DNA from: Vibrio splendidus
Lineage (GTDB): Bacteria; Pseudomonadota; Gammaproteobacteria; Enterobacterales; Vibrionaceae
Reading direction: 5' to 3'
NCBI RefSeq assembly: GCF_001557875.1
Contig: NZ_LNRF01000001.1
Span: 124,001-188,000, forward strand
DNA length: 64,000 nucleotides
A model generated the notes under the pieces. The model saw nothing but the letters and a program-made list of their open reading frames with translations, was not told the DNA's origin and made no database searches. The first letter of the stretch is position 1. Each line of letters begins with the position of its first letter. The translations under genes were made by a program, and so were the position numbers. This document shows positions 18,003 to 27,740 of the stretch, one piece after another.

Positions 18003-18027
18003 AAAAAAGGGCACAAAGAATGTGCCC
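18003..18027 (-). terminator. Rho-independent terminator of the porin gene
   Basis: On the minus strand GGGCACA-TTCTT-TGTGCCC is followed by six Ts. It lies about 150 bases beyond the porin stop codon. Confidence 0.85.
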
Positions 18028-18177
18028 AAGAATGGAGTTATATAACGTGCCCTAATCAATCTGCCTTTAGGGCTAAAATGGACAGTATTTACGTACTATT
18101 GAAACGCATGGATATTCGAAAGCATGGCTCCTTGAAAATATGCCAGATTCAAAGAACCACTCTTTCTATATCAGTGA

Positions 18178-19467
18178 TTACCACCAAGCTTCAAACATTG
18201 CACCGAACGACAATGTATCTACATTAGTTGTATTCACAGTGTTGCCTTTAGTTTCTACATCACCCACTGTTGTGTAGAAACGAAGCATTGGACGGCTCCA
18301 AGGTAAACCACCTAGAGAAACGTTTTGAGAAAGCGTTACTTTCCACGCGTTCTCTTCACCGTCGTCATCGTAATCAACCATGCCGTAACCAGCTTCTAAC
18401 CATGTAGAGTGTGTGTCATTCCATTGGTATTGCGGGCGAATGATACCAGCGTACTCCGTGTTCTCGCGGTCTAGATCTGAACCAGAGTTGTCTTTGTACG
18501 ACACTAAGTAATCGATGATAAATTGTTCTGATGCCGCGTAGCTACCCTCGACGCTTGCGTACAAAGTCTGGTAATCACCTTTAAGGTCATAAACCGAAGT
18601 GTCTGCACCGTCACCATACTTCACAACCAACTTGTTAGACTCACCCAAGCCTAACGTTGCACCTACCAAGTAAGCCGTTTCGTCACTGACTTTCGGCTCA
18701 CCCGCTACGTCTGAGTCTGCTTCATCTGAAGCAAAACCATAGTTAGCATATAGGTCTAATTGACCGATACCCGCGTTGATTGAGTGAAGTTTAGAAGTAA
18801 TTGCATATCGACCATTGTCATTTACGAGGCCGCCTTTCACTTGGCCAACAAAGCCCATGTCTAGCTTGGCGCCACCGAAATCTAGGTTGTTAAAGCCAGC
18901 ACCTTGACCATCATGTGTCATCCAGAAGTAATCGTTCAAACCTTGTTGCGGACGTTGATGGAAGTCACGGCCAGCCCACATGTAAAGCTCAGGCTGGCTT
19001 TCAAAGACGTTGGTTACACCGGCATACATTTTTTTCATGCTTAGGCCACCGTCATCAGCCCATGCGTCTGCTTCCCAGTGGTCAGCCATGAATACGATGT
19101 CCCAGATAGCTCCGCTGTCAGCTTGGAAAAGCTTAGCTAACTGGACTTCACCACCGTTCGCTTCGTTACCTAAACGACCAACAGAGCGGCCTGTTGTACC
19201 GATGTCTACGTAGCGCTCATCACCACTTTTGTAGTGAGCGCCGTAACGAGCATAACCAGAGAAGACGATACCGTCTGGTACATTCGTTTCTGAAGTTAGA
19301 ACCGCTTGTTGTTGGTCATCAGTGTACTTGATATCTCCAACCTGAGACTCCAACTCTTGGATTCGTTGTTCCAAAGCAGCAAGATCCGTCTCTGCAGCGA
19401 AAGAAGAGAGTGAAGCAAGCGAAGCCGCCACTGCGACTGTTATTGGCAAAAGCTTAAATTTTTGCAT
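18178..19467 (-). CDS. LamB/maltoporin-family carbohydrate porin
   Basis: The 429-residue protein has a signal peptide ending SSFA, a short coiled-coil-like stretch (LAALEQRIQELESQVGDI, about residues 29-46) and then an 18-strand-type porin body beginning FSGYARYGAHYKSG, like the LamB family start FHGYxRSG. The C-terminus ends in an aromatic residue (FEAWW), typical of outer-membrane beta-barrels. It probably forms a trimeric channel for oligosaccharides. It lies upstream of, and on the same strand as, the LacI-ABC-GH1-GH94 operon; LacI-type palindromes at 19522 and 19658 suggest co-regulation. Substrate specificity is inferred from context. Confidence 0.9.
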   Translation of the reverse strand: MQKFKLLPITVAVAASLASLSSFAAETDLAALEQRIQELESQVGDIKYTDDQQQAVLTSETNVPDGIVFSGYARYGAHYKSGDERYVDIGTTGRSVGRLGNEANGGEVQLAKLFQADSGAIWDIVFMADHWEADAWADDGGLSMKKMYAGVTNVFESQPELYMWAGRDFHQRPQQGLNDYFWMTHDGQGAGFNNLDFGGAKLDMGFVGQVKGGLVNDNGRYAITSKLHSINAGIGQLDLYANYGFASDEADSDVAGEPKVSDETAYLVGATLGLGESNKLVVKYGDGADTSVYDLKGDYQTLYASVEGSYAASEQFIIDYLVSYKDNSGSDLDRENTEYAGIIRPQYQWNDTHSTWLEAGYGMVDYDDDGEENAWKVTLSQNVSLGGLPWSRPMLRFYTTVGDVETKGNTVNTTNVDTLSFGAMFEAWW

Positions 19468-19521
19468 TGTAATTCCCTATTATTTTTTTGAGTTTTCATC
19501 GAACAGGGAAATATTAAGCAA

Positions 19522-19535
19522 TGAAAGCGTTGAAA
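19522..19535. promoter_or_regulatory. Half-conserved LacI-type operator near the porin start
   Basis: TGAAAGCGTTGAAA retains the left arm and CG centre of the site at 17679, but its right arm is imperfect. It lies 55 bases upstream of the porin ATG. Confidence 0.4.
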
Positions 19536-19657
19536 AGTTAGTCGCTGTTCACACTGATAAATCAGCTTAAAAGCCATGAAACTTTTAGAAGACTCATGAC
19601 CAAATTTATCATTTTAAGATCAATAGTTTATATTAAAAAACGCGTGAAATAGCAGCT

Positions 19658-19671
19658 TGAAATCGCTTTCA
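19658..19671. promoter_or_regulatory. LacI-type operator upstream of the porin
   Basis: TGAAATCGCTTTCA has matched arms TGAAA/TTTCA around a CG centre, similar to the operator at 17679. It lies 191 bases upstream of the porin ATG. The rest of 19468-19760 is AT-rich and shows no gene. Confidence 0.6.
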
Positions 19672-19760
19672 TTTCATCAATAATGGCGGGGTCTATCACG
19701 GAAAACCGTACATGAAAGTAAGGGGAATACGGTGTGGTTTTGATTGATTTTCATATATAT

Positions 19761-19798
19761 GAAAAACCTCAAAATCTTACGTTGATTTTGAGGCTTTT
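19761..19798. terminator. Terminator next to the peptidase relic
   Basis: CCTCAAAATC and GATTTTGAGG make a 10-bp stem. On the minus strand it is followed by TTTTTC, so it is probably the old terminator of the prolyl oligopeptidase gene; on the plus strand CTTTT follows. Confidence 0.75.
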
Positions 19799-19840
19799 AA
19801 GTCTGACTCAAATACTCAGTTATCTAAAATCAAGTATTCG

Positions 19841-20059
19841 CTAAAGTGAATCCAGATACTCTATTCCCATATTGAACAGAGTAAATCCGTAGATACCCAC
19901 GGCTAAGTAGGTCGCTTTATTCAGCGGCATTCCGACACCATGCCCAGCATTCACATCTATGTGAATCATCCCAGGCGCACCACCTTCATGCTTGTCTTGC
20001 AGCTCAGCAATGAACTTATAAGAGTGTGCAGATACCACGCGGTCGACGTGACCCTTCTT
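19841..20059 (-). pseudogene. C-terminal relic of a prolyl oligopeptidase (S9 family)
   Basis: The open frame reads HVDRVVSAHSYKFIAELQ, then MIHIDVNAGHGVGMP, matching the end of S9A prolyl oligopeptidases (DHDDRVVPAHSxKF and KAGHGAGKP), including the histidine of the catalytic triad in AGHG. An in-frame TAA lies just upstream at about 20060-20062, and no remainder of the roughly 650-residue enzyme is visible between here and the LysR gene. It is therefore a truncated leftover, not an independent small gene; the GTG at 20038 has no convincing ribosome binding site. The associated terminator at 19761-19798 is still intact. Confidence 0.8.
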
Positions 20060-20115
20060 TTATATGCTGTAACGCTATGACTCTACTCATCAAAACATGG
20101 CGAAAACTCATAGAA

Positions 20116-21033
20116 TTAGAAATAGTGTGAAATCGTTAAGTAACGCGTTCTGATGTGTTCGATCAGTAGCTTAATTTTGTTTGGGGGCTGGCGAGTAAAA
20201 GGGTACACCGCATAAATACCCAACTTTTTACCGACTAAATCTGGGAAGATGTCCACTAGCTGGCCGTTTCGAATATCGTGATAAACCAGACAACGTGGCA
20301 CGTACGCCACACCATGACCGCCCAACGCCGCCTTTCTTAATGCCGTCGCGTTATCGGTAGAAAAAGAACCCGAAACACGCACAATGTATTTGTCGTTGTC
20401 GGTACAGCCATCTTTACTATGCAGGAACTGCCATTCACTAGCACCCGTGGTTTGATACGCATATTGCAGACAGTTATGTTGCACTAAATCTTTAGGCAAC
20501 ATCGGCTTACCGTTCTTAGCAATATAAGACGGCGAAGCGCACACCACCCATTGTGAATCCAATATATGACGAGCAATGAGGCTTGAATCTTCCAAGTAGC
20601 CGGTTCGAATCACTAAGTCGAGACCATCCTCTACCAAGTCTACAAAGCGATTGTTCAGAGACATATCGACCGTTAAACCTGGGTGCATATTACAAAACTC
20701 GGCCACAGCGTCTGCGAGAATCAAATCTCCGGAGATAGTAGGCACTGACATTTTGATATGACCACTGACATTTTCACCAAAGCCTGAAACTGCATCCATA
20801 GCCTCTTGAGCCGCCTGCTTCACATTTTTGGCGCTATGTAGCATTGCCTTACCTGCCTCAGTCAGGGTCAATTTACGCGTCGTTCGATATAATAATTGCA
20901 CGCCAATTTCTTCCTCCAGGCGCGCAATCCTCTTGCTAACTACCGAATTTGTAAGGTTATTTTGTTCTGCCACCTTGCTAAAACTACCCAGTTCAACTAC
21001 CTGTGAAAACAGGATCAAATCGTCTGCTCGCAT
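20116..21033 (-). CDS. LysR-family transcriptional regulator, divergent from lldP
   Basis: The 305-residue protein has the LysR winged helix-turn-helix (LILFSQVVELGSFSKVAEQN, residues 6-25; then VSKRIARLEEEIG) and an inducer-binding domain from about residue 90. It is transcribed away from lldP across 234 bases, the classical arrangement for a LysR activator of its neighbour, so lactate or a related acid is the likely effector; this is inference from position. Its strong similarity to the CrgA/DsdC-like AaeR group of LysR proteins means another target cannot be excluded. Confidence 0.88.
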   Translation of the reverse strand: MRADDLILFSQVVELGSFSKVAEQNNLTNSVVSKRIARLEEEIGVQLLYRTTRKLTLTEAGKAMLHSAKNVKQAAQEAMDAVSGFGENVSGHIKMSVPTISGDLILADAVAEFCNMHPGLTVDMSLNNRFVDLVEDGLDLVIRTGYLEDSSLIARHILDSQWVVCASPSYIAKNGKPMLPKDLVQHNCLQYAYQTTGASEWQFLHSKDGCTDNDKYIVRVSGSFSTDNATALRKAALGGHGVAYVPRCLVYHDIRNGQLVDIFPDLVGKKLGIYAVYPFTRQPPNKIKLLIEHIRTRYLTISHYF

Positions 21034-21267
21034 CTGATTATGCCAATTTTGGAATTAATTATTTTCATTATTTCCCTATATCAATAAAAAATAAAGGGGT
21101 AAATTCACGCCAAATTAACAAAACAATTACAAAAACAGTCATTCCAATTACAAGAGTCGCCCAAACAAGGTTCCCGTTTAGAGGCCAAAGCGATTCAAAT
21201 GACGACAAACCATAACGTGATCTTTACTTCAAACATGAACGTTTGAAAACAGTACGAGGAAGTACCC

Positions 21268-22962
21268 ATGAGTGAAACTCTACTAGCTTTATTGGCCTTT
21301 TCGCCAATAGTTGTTGCAGCGATTCTATTGGTTGGCCTGAACTGGCCAGCGAAAAAAGCGATGCCAGTGGCATTTGCACTAACCGTTGCTATTGCCCTAT
21401 TTGCTTGGGATATGTCTAGCACTCGCGTGTTGGCTTCTGTATTCCAAGGTTTCGGCATTACCGTGTCGGTTCTCTGGATTGTGTTCGGCGCCATCTTCTT
21501 ATTAAACACTTTGAAACACACCGGAGCTATCACCACTATTCGTAACGGCTTCACGGATATATCCGCTGACCGTCGCGTTCAGGCAATCATAATTGCTTGG
21601 TGTTTTGGTTCATTCATTGAGGGCGCATCTGGTTTCGGCACACCTGCAGCTATTGCCGCACCGCTACTGGTTGCTATCGGCTTCCCAGCACTTGCTGCGG
21701 TACTGATGGGCATGATGATTCAATCTACGCCAGTATCATTCGGCGCGGTTGGCACTCCAATTATCGTTGGTGTGAACAAAGGCTTGGACACGCACAACAT
21801 CGGTGAAAGCCTGATTGCTCATGGCTCAACATGGGATGCTTACCTGCAACAAATCACGTCGAGCGTTGCGCTGATTCATGCTTCTGTTGGGGTGATGATG
21901 CCTGTATTGATGGCGATGATGCTGACTCGCTTCTTCGGTAAGAACAAAAGCTGGACTGAAGGTTTAGATATCCTACCGTTCGCACTGTTCGCGGGTGCTG
22001 CTTTCACTATTCCTTACGCACTGACTGGCGTCTTCCTAGGCGCAGAATTCCCATCATTGATTGGTGGTCTAGTCGGCCTAGCAATTGTGGTTACAGCGGC
22101 AAAACGTGGCTTCCTCGTTCCAAAATCAAAATGGGATTTTGAGAGCGAAGACAAGTGGCCAGCTGAATGGTTAGGTTCTCTGAAAATTGACCTTGATGAC
22201 AACAGTCAGAACCATAAGAAAATGAGCATGGCGATGGCATGGGCACCTTACGTGCTCCTCGCTGTGACTCTGGTTGCTAGCCGTGTGAGCCCTGAGTTCA
22301 AAGGCCTGCTTAAGAGCGTTAGCCTTTCTTTCAGCAACATCCTTGGCGAGACTGGCGTAAGCACTGCAATTCAACCTCTGTATCTACCTGGCGGCATCTT
22401 GGTATTCGTCGCGCTAGTTGCGGTTCTAATGCAATCTCGCAGTGCTGCTCCCCTGGCTAAAGCTTTTGGTGAATCAAGCAAGACTCTGATAGGCGCAGGC
22501 TTTGTGTTGGTGTTCACCATCCCAATGGTACGTATCTTTATTAACTCTGGTGTGAACGGTGCAGATTTGGCAAGCATGCCAGTAACCACAGCGAACTTTG
22601 CAGCTGACCTAGTTGGCGGCGCATTCCCAGCGTTGAGTGCAACGGTAGGTGCGTTAGGTGCCTTCATTGCAGGTTCGAACACCGTTTCCAACATGATGTT
22701 CAGCCAATTCCAGTTCGAAGTAGCACAAACTCTGACTATCTCTAGTGCGGTGGTTGTCGCTCTGCAAGCCGTTGGTGCAGCAGCCGGTAACATGATTGCG
22801 ATTCACAACGTGGTAGCCGCATCAGCGACCGTAGGTTTGTTAGGACGAGAAGGCGCAACACTACGTAAGACAATCATCCCAACGTTCTACTACTTGGTGA
22901 TGACAGGAATCATTGGCCTAGTGGTTATCTACGGCTTCAAAATGACAGACGCACTTATGTAA
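21268..22962 (+). CDS. lldP: L-lactate permease
   Basis: The 564-residue integral membrane protein has about 12-14 hydrophobic segments and the conserved lactate permease motifs [19 protein letters not shown] and [14 protein letters not shown]. Members of this family are proton symporters for L- and D-lactate and glycolate in the inner membrane. GAGGAA precedes the ATG at 21268. lldD follows on the same strand 278 bases later, beyond a paired intergenic element. Length agrees with the family (about 550 residues). Confidence 0.95.
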   Translation: MSETLLALLAFSPIVVAAILLVGLNWPAKKAMPVAFALTVAIALFAWDMSSTRVLASVFQGFGITVSVLWIVFGAIFLLNTLKHTGAITTIRNGFTDISADRRVQAIIIAWCFGSFIEGASGFGTPAAIAAPLLVAIGFPALAAVLMGMMIQSTPVSFGAVGTPIIVGVNKGLDTHNIGESLIAHGSTWDAYLQQITSSVALIHASVGVMMPVLMAMMLTRFFGKNKSWTEGLDILPFALFAGAAFTIPYALTGVFLGAEFPSLIGGLVGLAIVVTAAKRGFLVPKSKWDFESEDKWPAEWLGSLKIDLDDNSQNHKKMSMAMAWAPYVLLAVTLVASRVSPEFKGLLKSVSLSFSNILGETGVSTAIQPLYLPGGILVFVALVAVLMQSRSAAPLAKAFGESSKTLIGAGFVLVFTIPMVRIFINSGVNGADLASMPVTTANFAADLVGGAFPALSATVGALGAFIAGSNTVSNMMFSQFQFEVAQTLTISSAVVVALQAVGAAAGNMIAIHNVVAASATVGLLGREGATLRKTIIPTFYYLVMTGIIGLVVIYGFKMTDALM

Positions 22963-22986
22963 ACCGTAAGTCGTTACAAAAGCACT

Positions 22987-23091
22987 TGGCGTTAATACTC
23001 AATTCCCCGACTGCAACACCGTCTAACAAGACAGTTGATGAGTTTCGGAATGGATACTAAAACACATCAACACCCTCGGGTATTAACGCCA
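22987..23091. other. Structured intergenic element between lldP and lldD
   Basis: TGGCGTTAATAC (22987-22998) and GTATTAACGCCA (23080-23091) are exact inverted repeats of 12 bp enclosing 81 bases. Inside are a small hairpin GTCT-AACA-AGAC (23021-23032) and paired GTTGATG/CATCAAC (23034-23040 and 23065-23071). The set can fold as a closed multi-branch RNA or DNA structure. No coding frame or T-tract is associated. Confidence 0.6.
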
Positions 23092-23240
23092 TTTTCCCGC
23101 TTATCATTTTAGCGTTTTATCGTTTTATCGTTTACAGCTTCAAAGCTTAAGAAAGACCGAATACTTACTTTCAAGAATTAAAGCAGCCCAAACCAAGCTC
23201 TCATAGAAGGGCAACATCCCAAAAATTTAGGACTGAAATT

Positions 23241-24380
23241 ATGATCATATCCGCATCGACTGATTACCGCGCCGCAGCAAAATCGAAATTGCCACCGTTT
23301 CTTTTCCACTACATTGACGGAGGTTCTTACGGAGAACATACCCTACGCCGCAACACGGCTGATTTGGCAGAAATCGCGCTCAAGCAGCGTGTCCTCAATG
23401 ACATGTCAGATCTGAATTTGGAAACTGAGCTGTTTGGCGAAAAGCTAGCGATGCCGATTGCCTTAGCACCCGTTGGTCTAACGGGCATGTACGCGCGACG
23501 TGGTGAAGTGCAAGCAGCAAAAGCCGCAGACAACAAAGGTATCCCTTTTACGATGTCGACGGTGTCGGTATGTCCGATTGAAGAAGTCGCACCTAAGATT
23601 GAACGCCCAATGTGGTTTCAGCTTTACGTGTTAAAAGATCGCGGCTTCATGAAGAACGTTCTTGAACGCGCAAAAGCAGCAGGCGTAACAACATTGGTTT
23701 TCACCGTTGATATGCCAGTACCTGGCGCTCGCTACCGTGACATGCACTCAGGAATGAGTGGCCCAAATGCGGCAATGCGTCGTGTATTCCAATCTATGCG
23801 TCATCCTAGCTGGGCGGTTGATGTTGGTTTGTTGGGTAAACCACACGACCTAGGCAACATCTCAACTTATCGTGGTTCTCCAACCAAACTGGAAGACTAC
23901 ATCGGTTGGTTGGGTGACAACTTCGACCCATCGATCTCATGGAAAGACCTAGAGTGGATCCGTGATTTCTGGGATGGCCCTATGGTCATCAAAGGCATTC
24001 TTGACGAAGAAGATGCAAAAGACGCCGTGAGATTTGGTGCTGACGGTATCGTGGTTTCAAACCACGGCGGTCGTCAGCTCGATGGTGTTTTATCAAGTGC
24101 CAAAGCATTACCTGCGATCGCAGACGCAGTAAAAGGCGACACCAAGATTCTGGTCGATTCTGGTATTCGTACTGGCTTAGATGTAGTACGCATGATGGCG
24201 ATGGGTGCGGACTGTACTTTGCTTGGTCGCTCATTCGTCTACGCGTTAGCGGCTCAAGGACAAGCAGGCGTTGAGAACTTACTCGATCTGTACGACAAAG
24301 AGATGCGCGTTGCGATGACATTAACAGGCGCGAAAACAATTAAAGACTTAACTCGTGAATCTTTGGTAGGGCTAGATTAA
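23241..24380 (+). CDS. lldD: L-lactate dehydrogenase (FMN-dependent, respiratory)
   Basis: The 379-residue protein is a complete FMN-dependent alpha-hydroxyacid dehydrogenase. H275 in [12 protein letters not shown] is the catalytic base of this family, and the [13 protein letters not shown] and [10 protein letters not shown] segments belong to the FMN-binding TIM barrel. LldD oxidises L-lactate to pyruvate at the inner face of the cytoplasmic membrane and passes electrons to quinone. The ATG has AGGA nine bases upstream. It works with the permease upstream and probably with the D-lactate enzyme downstream, although a MITE now separates them. Confidence 0.95.
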   Translation: MIISASTDYRAAAKSKLPPFLFHYIDGGSYGEHTLRRNTADLAEIALKQRVLNDMSDLNLETELFGEKLAMPIALAPVGLTGMYARRGEVQAAKAADNKGIPFTMSTVSVCPIEEVAPKIERPMWFQLYVLKDRGFMKNVLERAKAAGVTTLVFTVDMPVPGARYRDMHSGMSGPNAAMRRVFQSMRHPSWAVDVGLLGKPHDLGNISTYRGSPTKLEDYIGWLGDNFDPSISWKDLEWIRDFWDGPMVIKGILDEEDAKDAVRFGADGIVVSNHGGRQLDGVLSSAKALPAIADAVKGDTKILVDSGIRTGLDVVRMMAMGADCTLLGRSFVYALAAQGQAGVENLLDLYDKEMRVAMTLTGAKTIKDLTRESLVGLD

Positions 24381-24448
24381 GCCGCAACAATTCAAGTTCA
24401 GATTCAGACTCGGACTAATGCTTTGGTCTACTTAGACTGAAGTTCAAT

Positions 24449-24487
24449 CGGTGTCACAGCAATTCCACTGCCGTTGTGACACCGTTT
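24449..24487 (+). terminator. Possible terminator after lldD
   Basis: CGGTGTCACA and TGTGACACCG pair over 10 bp around a 16-base loop, followed by TTTAAG. The T-run is short, so termination may be partial. Confidence 0.5.
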
Positions 24488-24513
24488 AAGCACTGGAAAA
24501 TAAAATGAAAAGC

Positions 24514-24808
24514 TAGGGCGTGTTGATCTTTCGAGCTGATTTTTGCAGCGAGTTGCTGGGTATTTATACAAGGCAGAGGCGTCGATGTGTAGCTAGCCTA
24601 CATGAGAAGCCGATAACGTAGTAGAAATGGCCAGCAAACGCTGCCCGAAGGGTTCGAGCTGGGCGCCCCCGCAAAAAGCGTTTTACTCTTTGTTGAGAGG
24701 GATTTGCTTAGAATGACTAGGCTACTTCCCCCTCGCCGCGATTAAAACGCTTTTGACTAGGCGCCCCCATGCGAACAAAATTTAACCACGAAAGGTCAAC
24801 ACGCCCTA
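24514..24808. mobile_element. MITE-like element with 20-bp terminal inverted repeats
   Basis: The ends TAGGGCGTGTTGATCTTTCG (24514-24533) and CGAAAGGTCAACACGCCCTA (24789-24808) are inverted repeats with one mismatch. The outermost TA on both sides may be a duplicated TA target site, as for IS630/Tc1-mariner-type elements; that family assignment is inferred. The roughly 290-bp interior has no substantial ORF and contains further inverted segments (AAAAGCGTTTT-like at about 24674 and AAAACGCTTTT at about 24747). It is non-autonomous and separates lldD from the D-lactate dehydrogenase gene. Confidence 0.8.
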
Positions 24809-24842
24809 ACCAGTGCCAAATAAGAAGCACAAGGAAGCAAAG

Positions 24843-27698
24843 ATGGAGACAACCGCATCCCATGAGCGAGTAATAGACGCACAAGCTTATCAGCAGCTTG
24901 AAGCAATCCTGGCTCAAAAAATAGAAACAGAACGCATTGTCACGCAAGAGGCAAAGCGCTTGGCTTACGGCACCGATGCGAGTTTTTATCGCTTGGTGCC
25001 GAAAATGGTTCTAAGGCTCAAAAACTTAGACGAAGTCATATTCACCATTCAAAGCTGTCGCGAGCTGGGCATTCATTTTACCTTTCGCGCCGCAGGTACC
25101 AGCCTTTCCGGGCAAGCTGTTTCAGACTCGGTACTCATCACACTGACCGATGACTGGCGTGGTCACGAGATCGTCGATAACGGTAATCAGATCATCCTTC
25201 AACCCGGTGTAATTGGCGCTGATGCCAACAAATACCTAGCCCCTTTCCAACGTAAAATCGGCCCAGACCCAGCCTCTATCAATACCTGTAAAATCGGTGG
25301 TATTGCCGCGAATAACGCTAGCGGTATGTGCTGTGGTACCGCGCAAAACTCCTATCGCACTGTAGAAAGTATGAAAGTCGTCCTAAGCGATGGCACCCTA
25401 CTAGATACAGCAGACAGTGCTAGCGTTGAGTCCTTCAAGCAGTCACACAAAACGCTATTTGATGGTATTGCTGAATTGCACCGCCAAACCATCTCAAATC
25501 AAGAACTTGCAGACAGAATCCGCCACAAGTACCGCCTCAAAAACACCACTGGCTACGCTCTGAATGCCTTGGTCGATTACCACGACCCAATGGAGATCAT
25601 CAAACACCTGATGATTGGCTCAGAAGGCACGCTAGGCTTCATCGCCGAGATCACTTACAACACGGTGATTGAACACCCGAATAAAGCCTCTGCTCTGCTG
25701 GTGTTTGCCGACATCGAGCAAGCAAGTAAAGCCGTGACTACGCTATCCAAAACTCCGGTTGCAGCCGTTGAGCTGATGGATGGCAGGGCGCTGCGTTCAG
25801 TGGCGGATAAACCTGGTATGCCTGCGTTTATGCCAAACTTGGATTTAGAAGCAGCGGCTATTTTGGTGGAATCACACGCCAGCTCCCAGCAGGACTTAGA
25901 TTTACAATGTAAATCAATTTTAGATGCATTGGCTGATTACACGATTGTTGAATCGGTCCCTTTTACGTCCGATCCGAAGACTGTCGCTACCCTATGGGGT
26001 ATTCGAAAAGGCATGTTTCCAGCCGTTGGCGCAGTGCGTGAAGTCGGTACTACCGTCATCATTGAAGATGTTGCTTTCCCAGTAGTAAACCTTGCAAATG
26101 GCATTCGAGAGCTACAAGAGCTGTTTGATAAATACGACTACAGCGAAGCAATCATTTTCGGTCACGCCCTAGAAGGCAACCTACACTTTGTATTTACCCA
26201 AGGCTTTGATAGCCAAGAAGAGATCGATCGTTACGGCGGTTTCATGGATGACGTAGCCGAGCTTGTCGCCGTGAAATATCAAGGCTCTCTGAAAGCGGAA
26301 CACGGTACGGGCCGTAACATGGCACCTTACGTCGAGTTGGAATGGGGCAAAGATGGTTACGCCTTGATGCAACAGATCAAAGCACTGTTCGATCCAGAAA
26401 GATTGCTTAACCCTGGTGTTATCATCAACGACAATCCAAACTCCCACATCACAGACTTAAAGCCAATGCCTGCTGCCGACGACCTTGTTGACCGCTGTAT
26501 TGAGTGTGGATTTTGTGAGCCAGTCTGCCCATCTCGCACACTGACCTTATCACCGCGACAACGTATTGTGTTGTACCGAGAACTGCAACGCCGCCGAGCT
26601 GCAGGCGAAGAAATAGAAGCAAGCGAGCTAAAGAAGACGTTTGAATACCAAGGCATTGATACCTGTGCGGCGACAGGCTTGTGTGCTGAGCGTTGCCCGG
26701 TTGGCATTAATACTGGCGACTTGGTGAAGAAGCTTCGTGTTGCCAAGTACCAGAAGTTCACACCAATCGCTAAGTGGACGGCGGATCACTTCTCGACCAC
26801 CACTAAGCTGACCAAAGCAGGTCTCAAAACCAATCAAGTAGCGAGTAAAGTTCTGGGCGCAAATACGGTCGGCAAGCTCACTAATGGCCTGCGTTCAGTG
26901 ACCAAAGGCGCAACACCGGTTTGGATGCCAGAGATGCCGCAATCCAATAGTCACTCGCTAGTCTCATCAACAGTGACGGCAGAATCTTCAAGTAATCATA
27001 AGAAGGTGGTTTACCTCCCTTCCTGTGCCAGTCGAACCATGGGTCAACAGAGCGATGCGGGCGATCAGCGTCCTCTTACTGAAGTGACTATGTCCCTGCT
27101 CAGCAAGGCGGGATTCGAGGTTATTCTTCCGAAGAAGCTAGATGACCAATGTTGTGGTATGCCTTACGACAGCAAAGGAATGACCGACCTCGCGCAATCG
27201 AAGGCTCAACAGTTAGAAGAAGTGTTGTGGCAAGCCAGTCGTCAGGGTGAATACCCAGTATTAATGGACACCAGTCCGTGTGCCAAGCGCAGTATTGAGC
27301 AATTCACCAAGCCACTAGAGGTGTTAGAACCGACAGGGTTTGTGAATCAATACCTGCTTGAGCACCTGACGCTTGAGCCACTTAAAGAAACCGTAATGCT
27401 GCATGTGACGTGTAGTTCTCGTCGAATGGGCTTAGAAGGCGCGATGTTGAACCTTGCTAAAGCGTGTACTGAAGAAGTGATTGTCCCTGAGCATATTCAA
27501 TGTTGTGGTTGGGCGGGTGATAAAGGTTTCACTACGCCAGAGTTGAATGAAGCGGCGGTACACCCACTCAAAGAGCAAGTGCCGAGCAACTGTACTCGTG
27601 GATTCAGTAACAGCCGAACTTGTGAGATCGGTTTGTCACATCACAGTGGCATTCCATATCAATCAATCTTGTACTTGGTGGACGAAGTCGCACAGTAG
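24843..27698 (+). CDS. FAD- and Fe-S-binding D-lactate dehydrogenase (Dld-II/YdiJ-like)
   Basis: The 951-residue protein joins an FAD-binding domain (about residues 50-220, RAAGTSLSGQAVSD and PGVIGADAN), an FAD-linked oxidase C-terminal domain (about 220-530, EGTLGFIAE, EHGTGRNMAPYV), a ferredoxin-like segment (CIECGFCEPVCPS from C552, then CAATGLCAERCPVG) and a CCG-rich domain (DQCCGMPYDSKG and IQCCGWAGDKG). This order is that of the large D-lactate dehydrogenases and YdiJ (a D-2-hydroxyglutarate-type enzyme). Proximity to lldP/lldD favours D-lactate oxidation to pyruvate. The ATG at 24843 follows AAGGAAG; an upstream GTG at 24813 borders the MITE and is less likely. The MITE may have changed its promoter. 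Confidence 0.9.
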   Translation: METTASHERVIDAQAYQQLEAILAQKIETERIVTQEAKRLAYGTDASFYRLVPKMVLRLKNLDEVIFTIQSCRELGIHFTFRAAGTSLSGQAVSDSVLITLTDDWRGHEIVDNGNQIILQPGVIGADANKYLAPFQRKIGPDPASINTCKIGGIAANNASGMCCGTAQNSYRTVESMKVVLSDGTLLDTADSASVESFKQSHKTLFDGIAELHRQTISNQELADRIRHKYRLKNTTGYALNALVDYHDPMEIIKHLMIGSEGTLGFIAEITYNTVIEHPNKASALLVFADIEQASKAVTTLSKTPVAAVELMDGRALRSVADKPGMPAFMPNLDLEAAAILVESHASSQQDLDLQCKSILDALADYTIVESVPFTSDPKTVATLWGIRKGMFPAVGAVREVGTTVIIEDVAFPVVNLANGIRELQELFDKYDYSEAIIFGHALEGNLHFVFTQGFDSQEEIDRYGGFMDDVAELVAVKYQGSLKAEHGTGRNMAPYVELEWGKDGYALMQQIKALFDPERLLNPGVIINDNPNSHITDLKPMPAADDLVDRCIECGFCEPVCPSRTLTLSPRQRIVLYRELQRRRAAGEEIEASELKKTFEYQGIDTCAATGLCAERCPVGINTGDLVKKLRVAKYQKFTPIAKWTADHFSTTTKLTKAGLKTNQVASKVLGANTVGKLTNGLRSVTKGATPVWMPEMPQSNSHSLVSSTVTAESSSNHKKVVYLPSCASRTMGQQSDAGDQRPLTEVTMSLLSKAGFEVILPKKLDDQCCGMPYDSKGMTDLAQSKAQQLEEVLWQASRQGEYPVLMDTSPCAKRSIEQFTKPLEVLEPTGFVNQYLLEHLTLEPLKETVMLHVTCSSRRMGLEGAMLNLAKACTEEVIVPEHIQCCGWAGDKGFTTPELNEAAVHPLKEQVPSNCTRGFSNSRTCEIGLSHHSGIPYQSILYLVDEVAQ

Positions 27699-27740
27699 CT
27701 TCACTCTCATTGCGAGTGACGAGCTCTAGCTTAAAACGAA

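Noticed and set aside
17979..18227. 82-residue plus-strand frame between the LacI and porin genes
   Set aside because: It runs through the porin terminator and into the porin coding region on the other strand; no ribosome binding site or recognisable protein.
22371..22793. 140-residue frame opposite lldP
   Set aside because: Antisense shadow of a GC-rich membrane protein gene, without ribosome binding site.
24717..24947. 76-residue minus-strand frame overlapping the MITE end
   Set aside because: It crosses the MITE boundary and the start of the D-lactate dehydrogenase gene; not a transposase.
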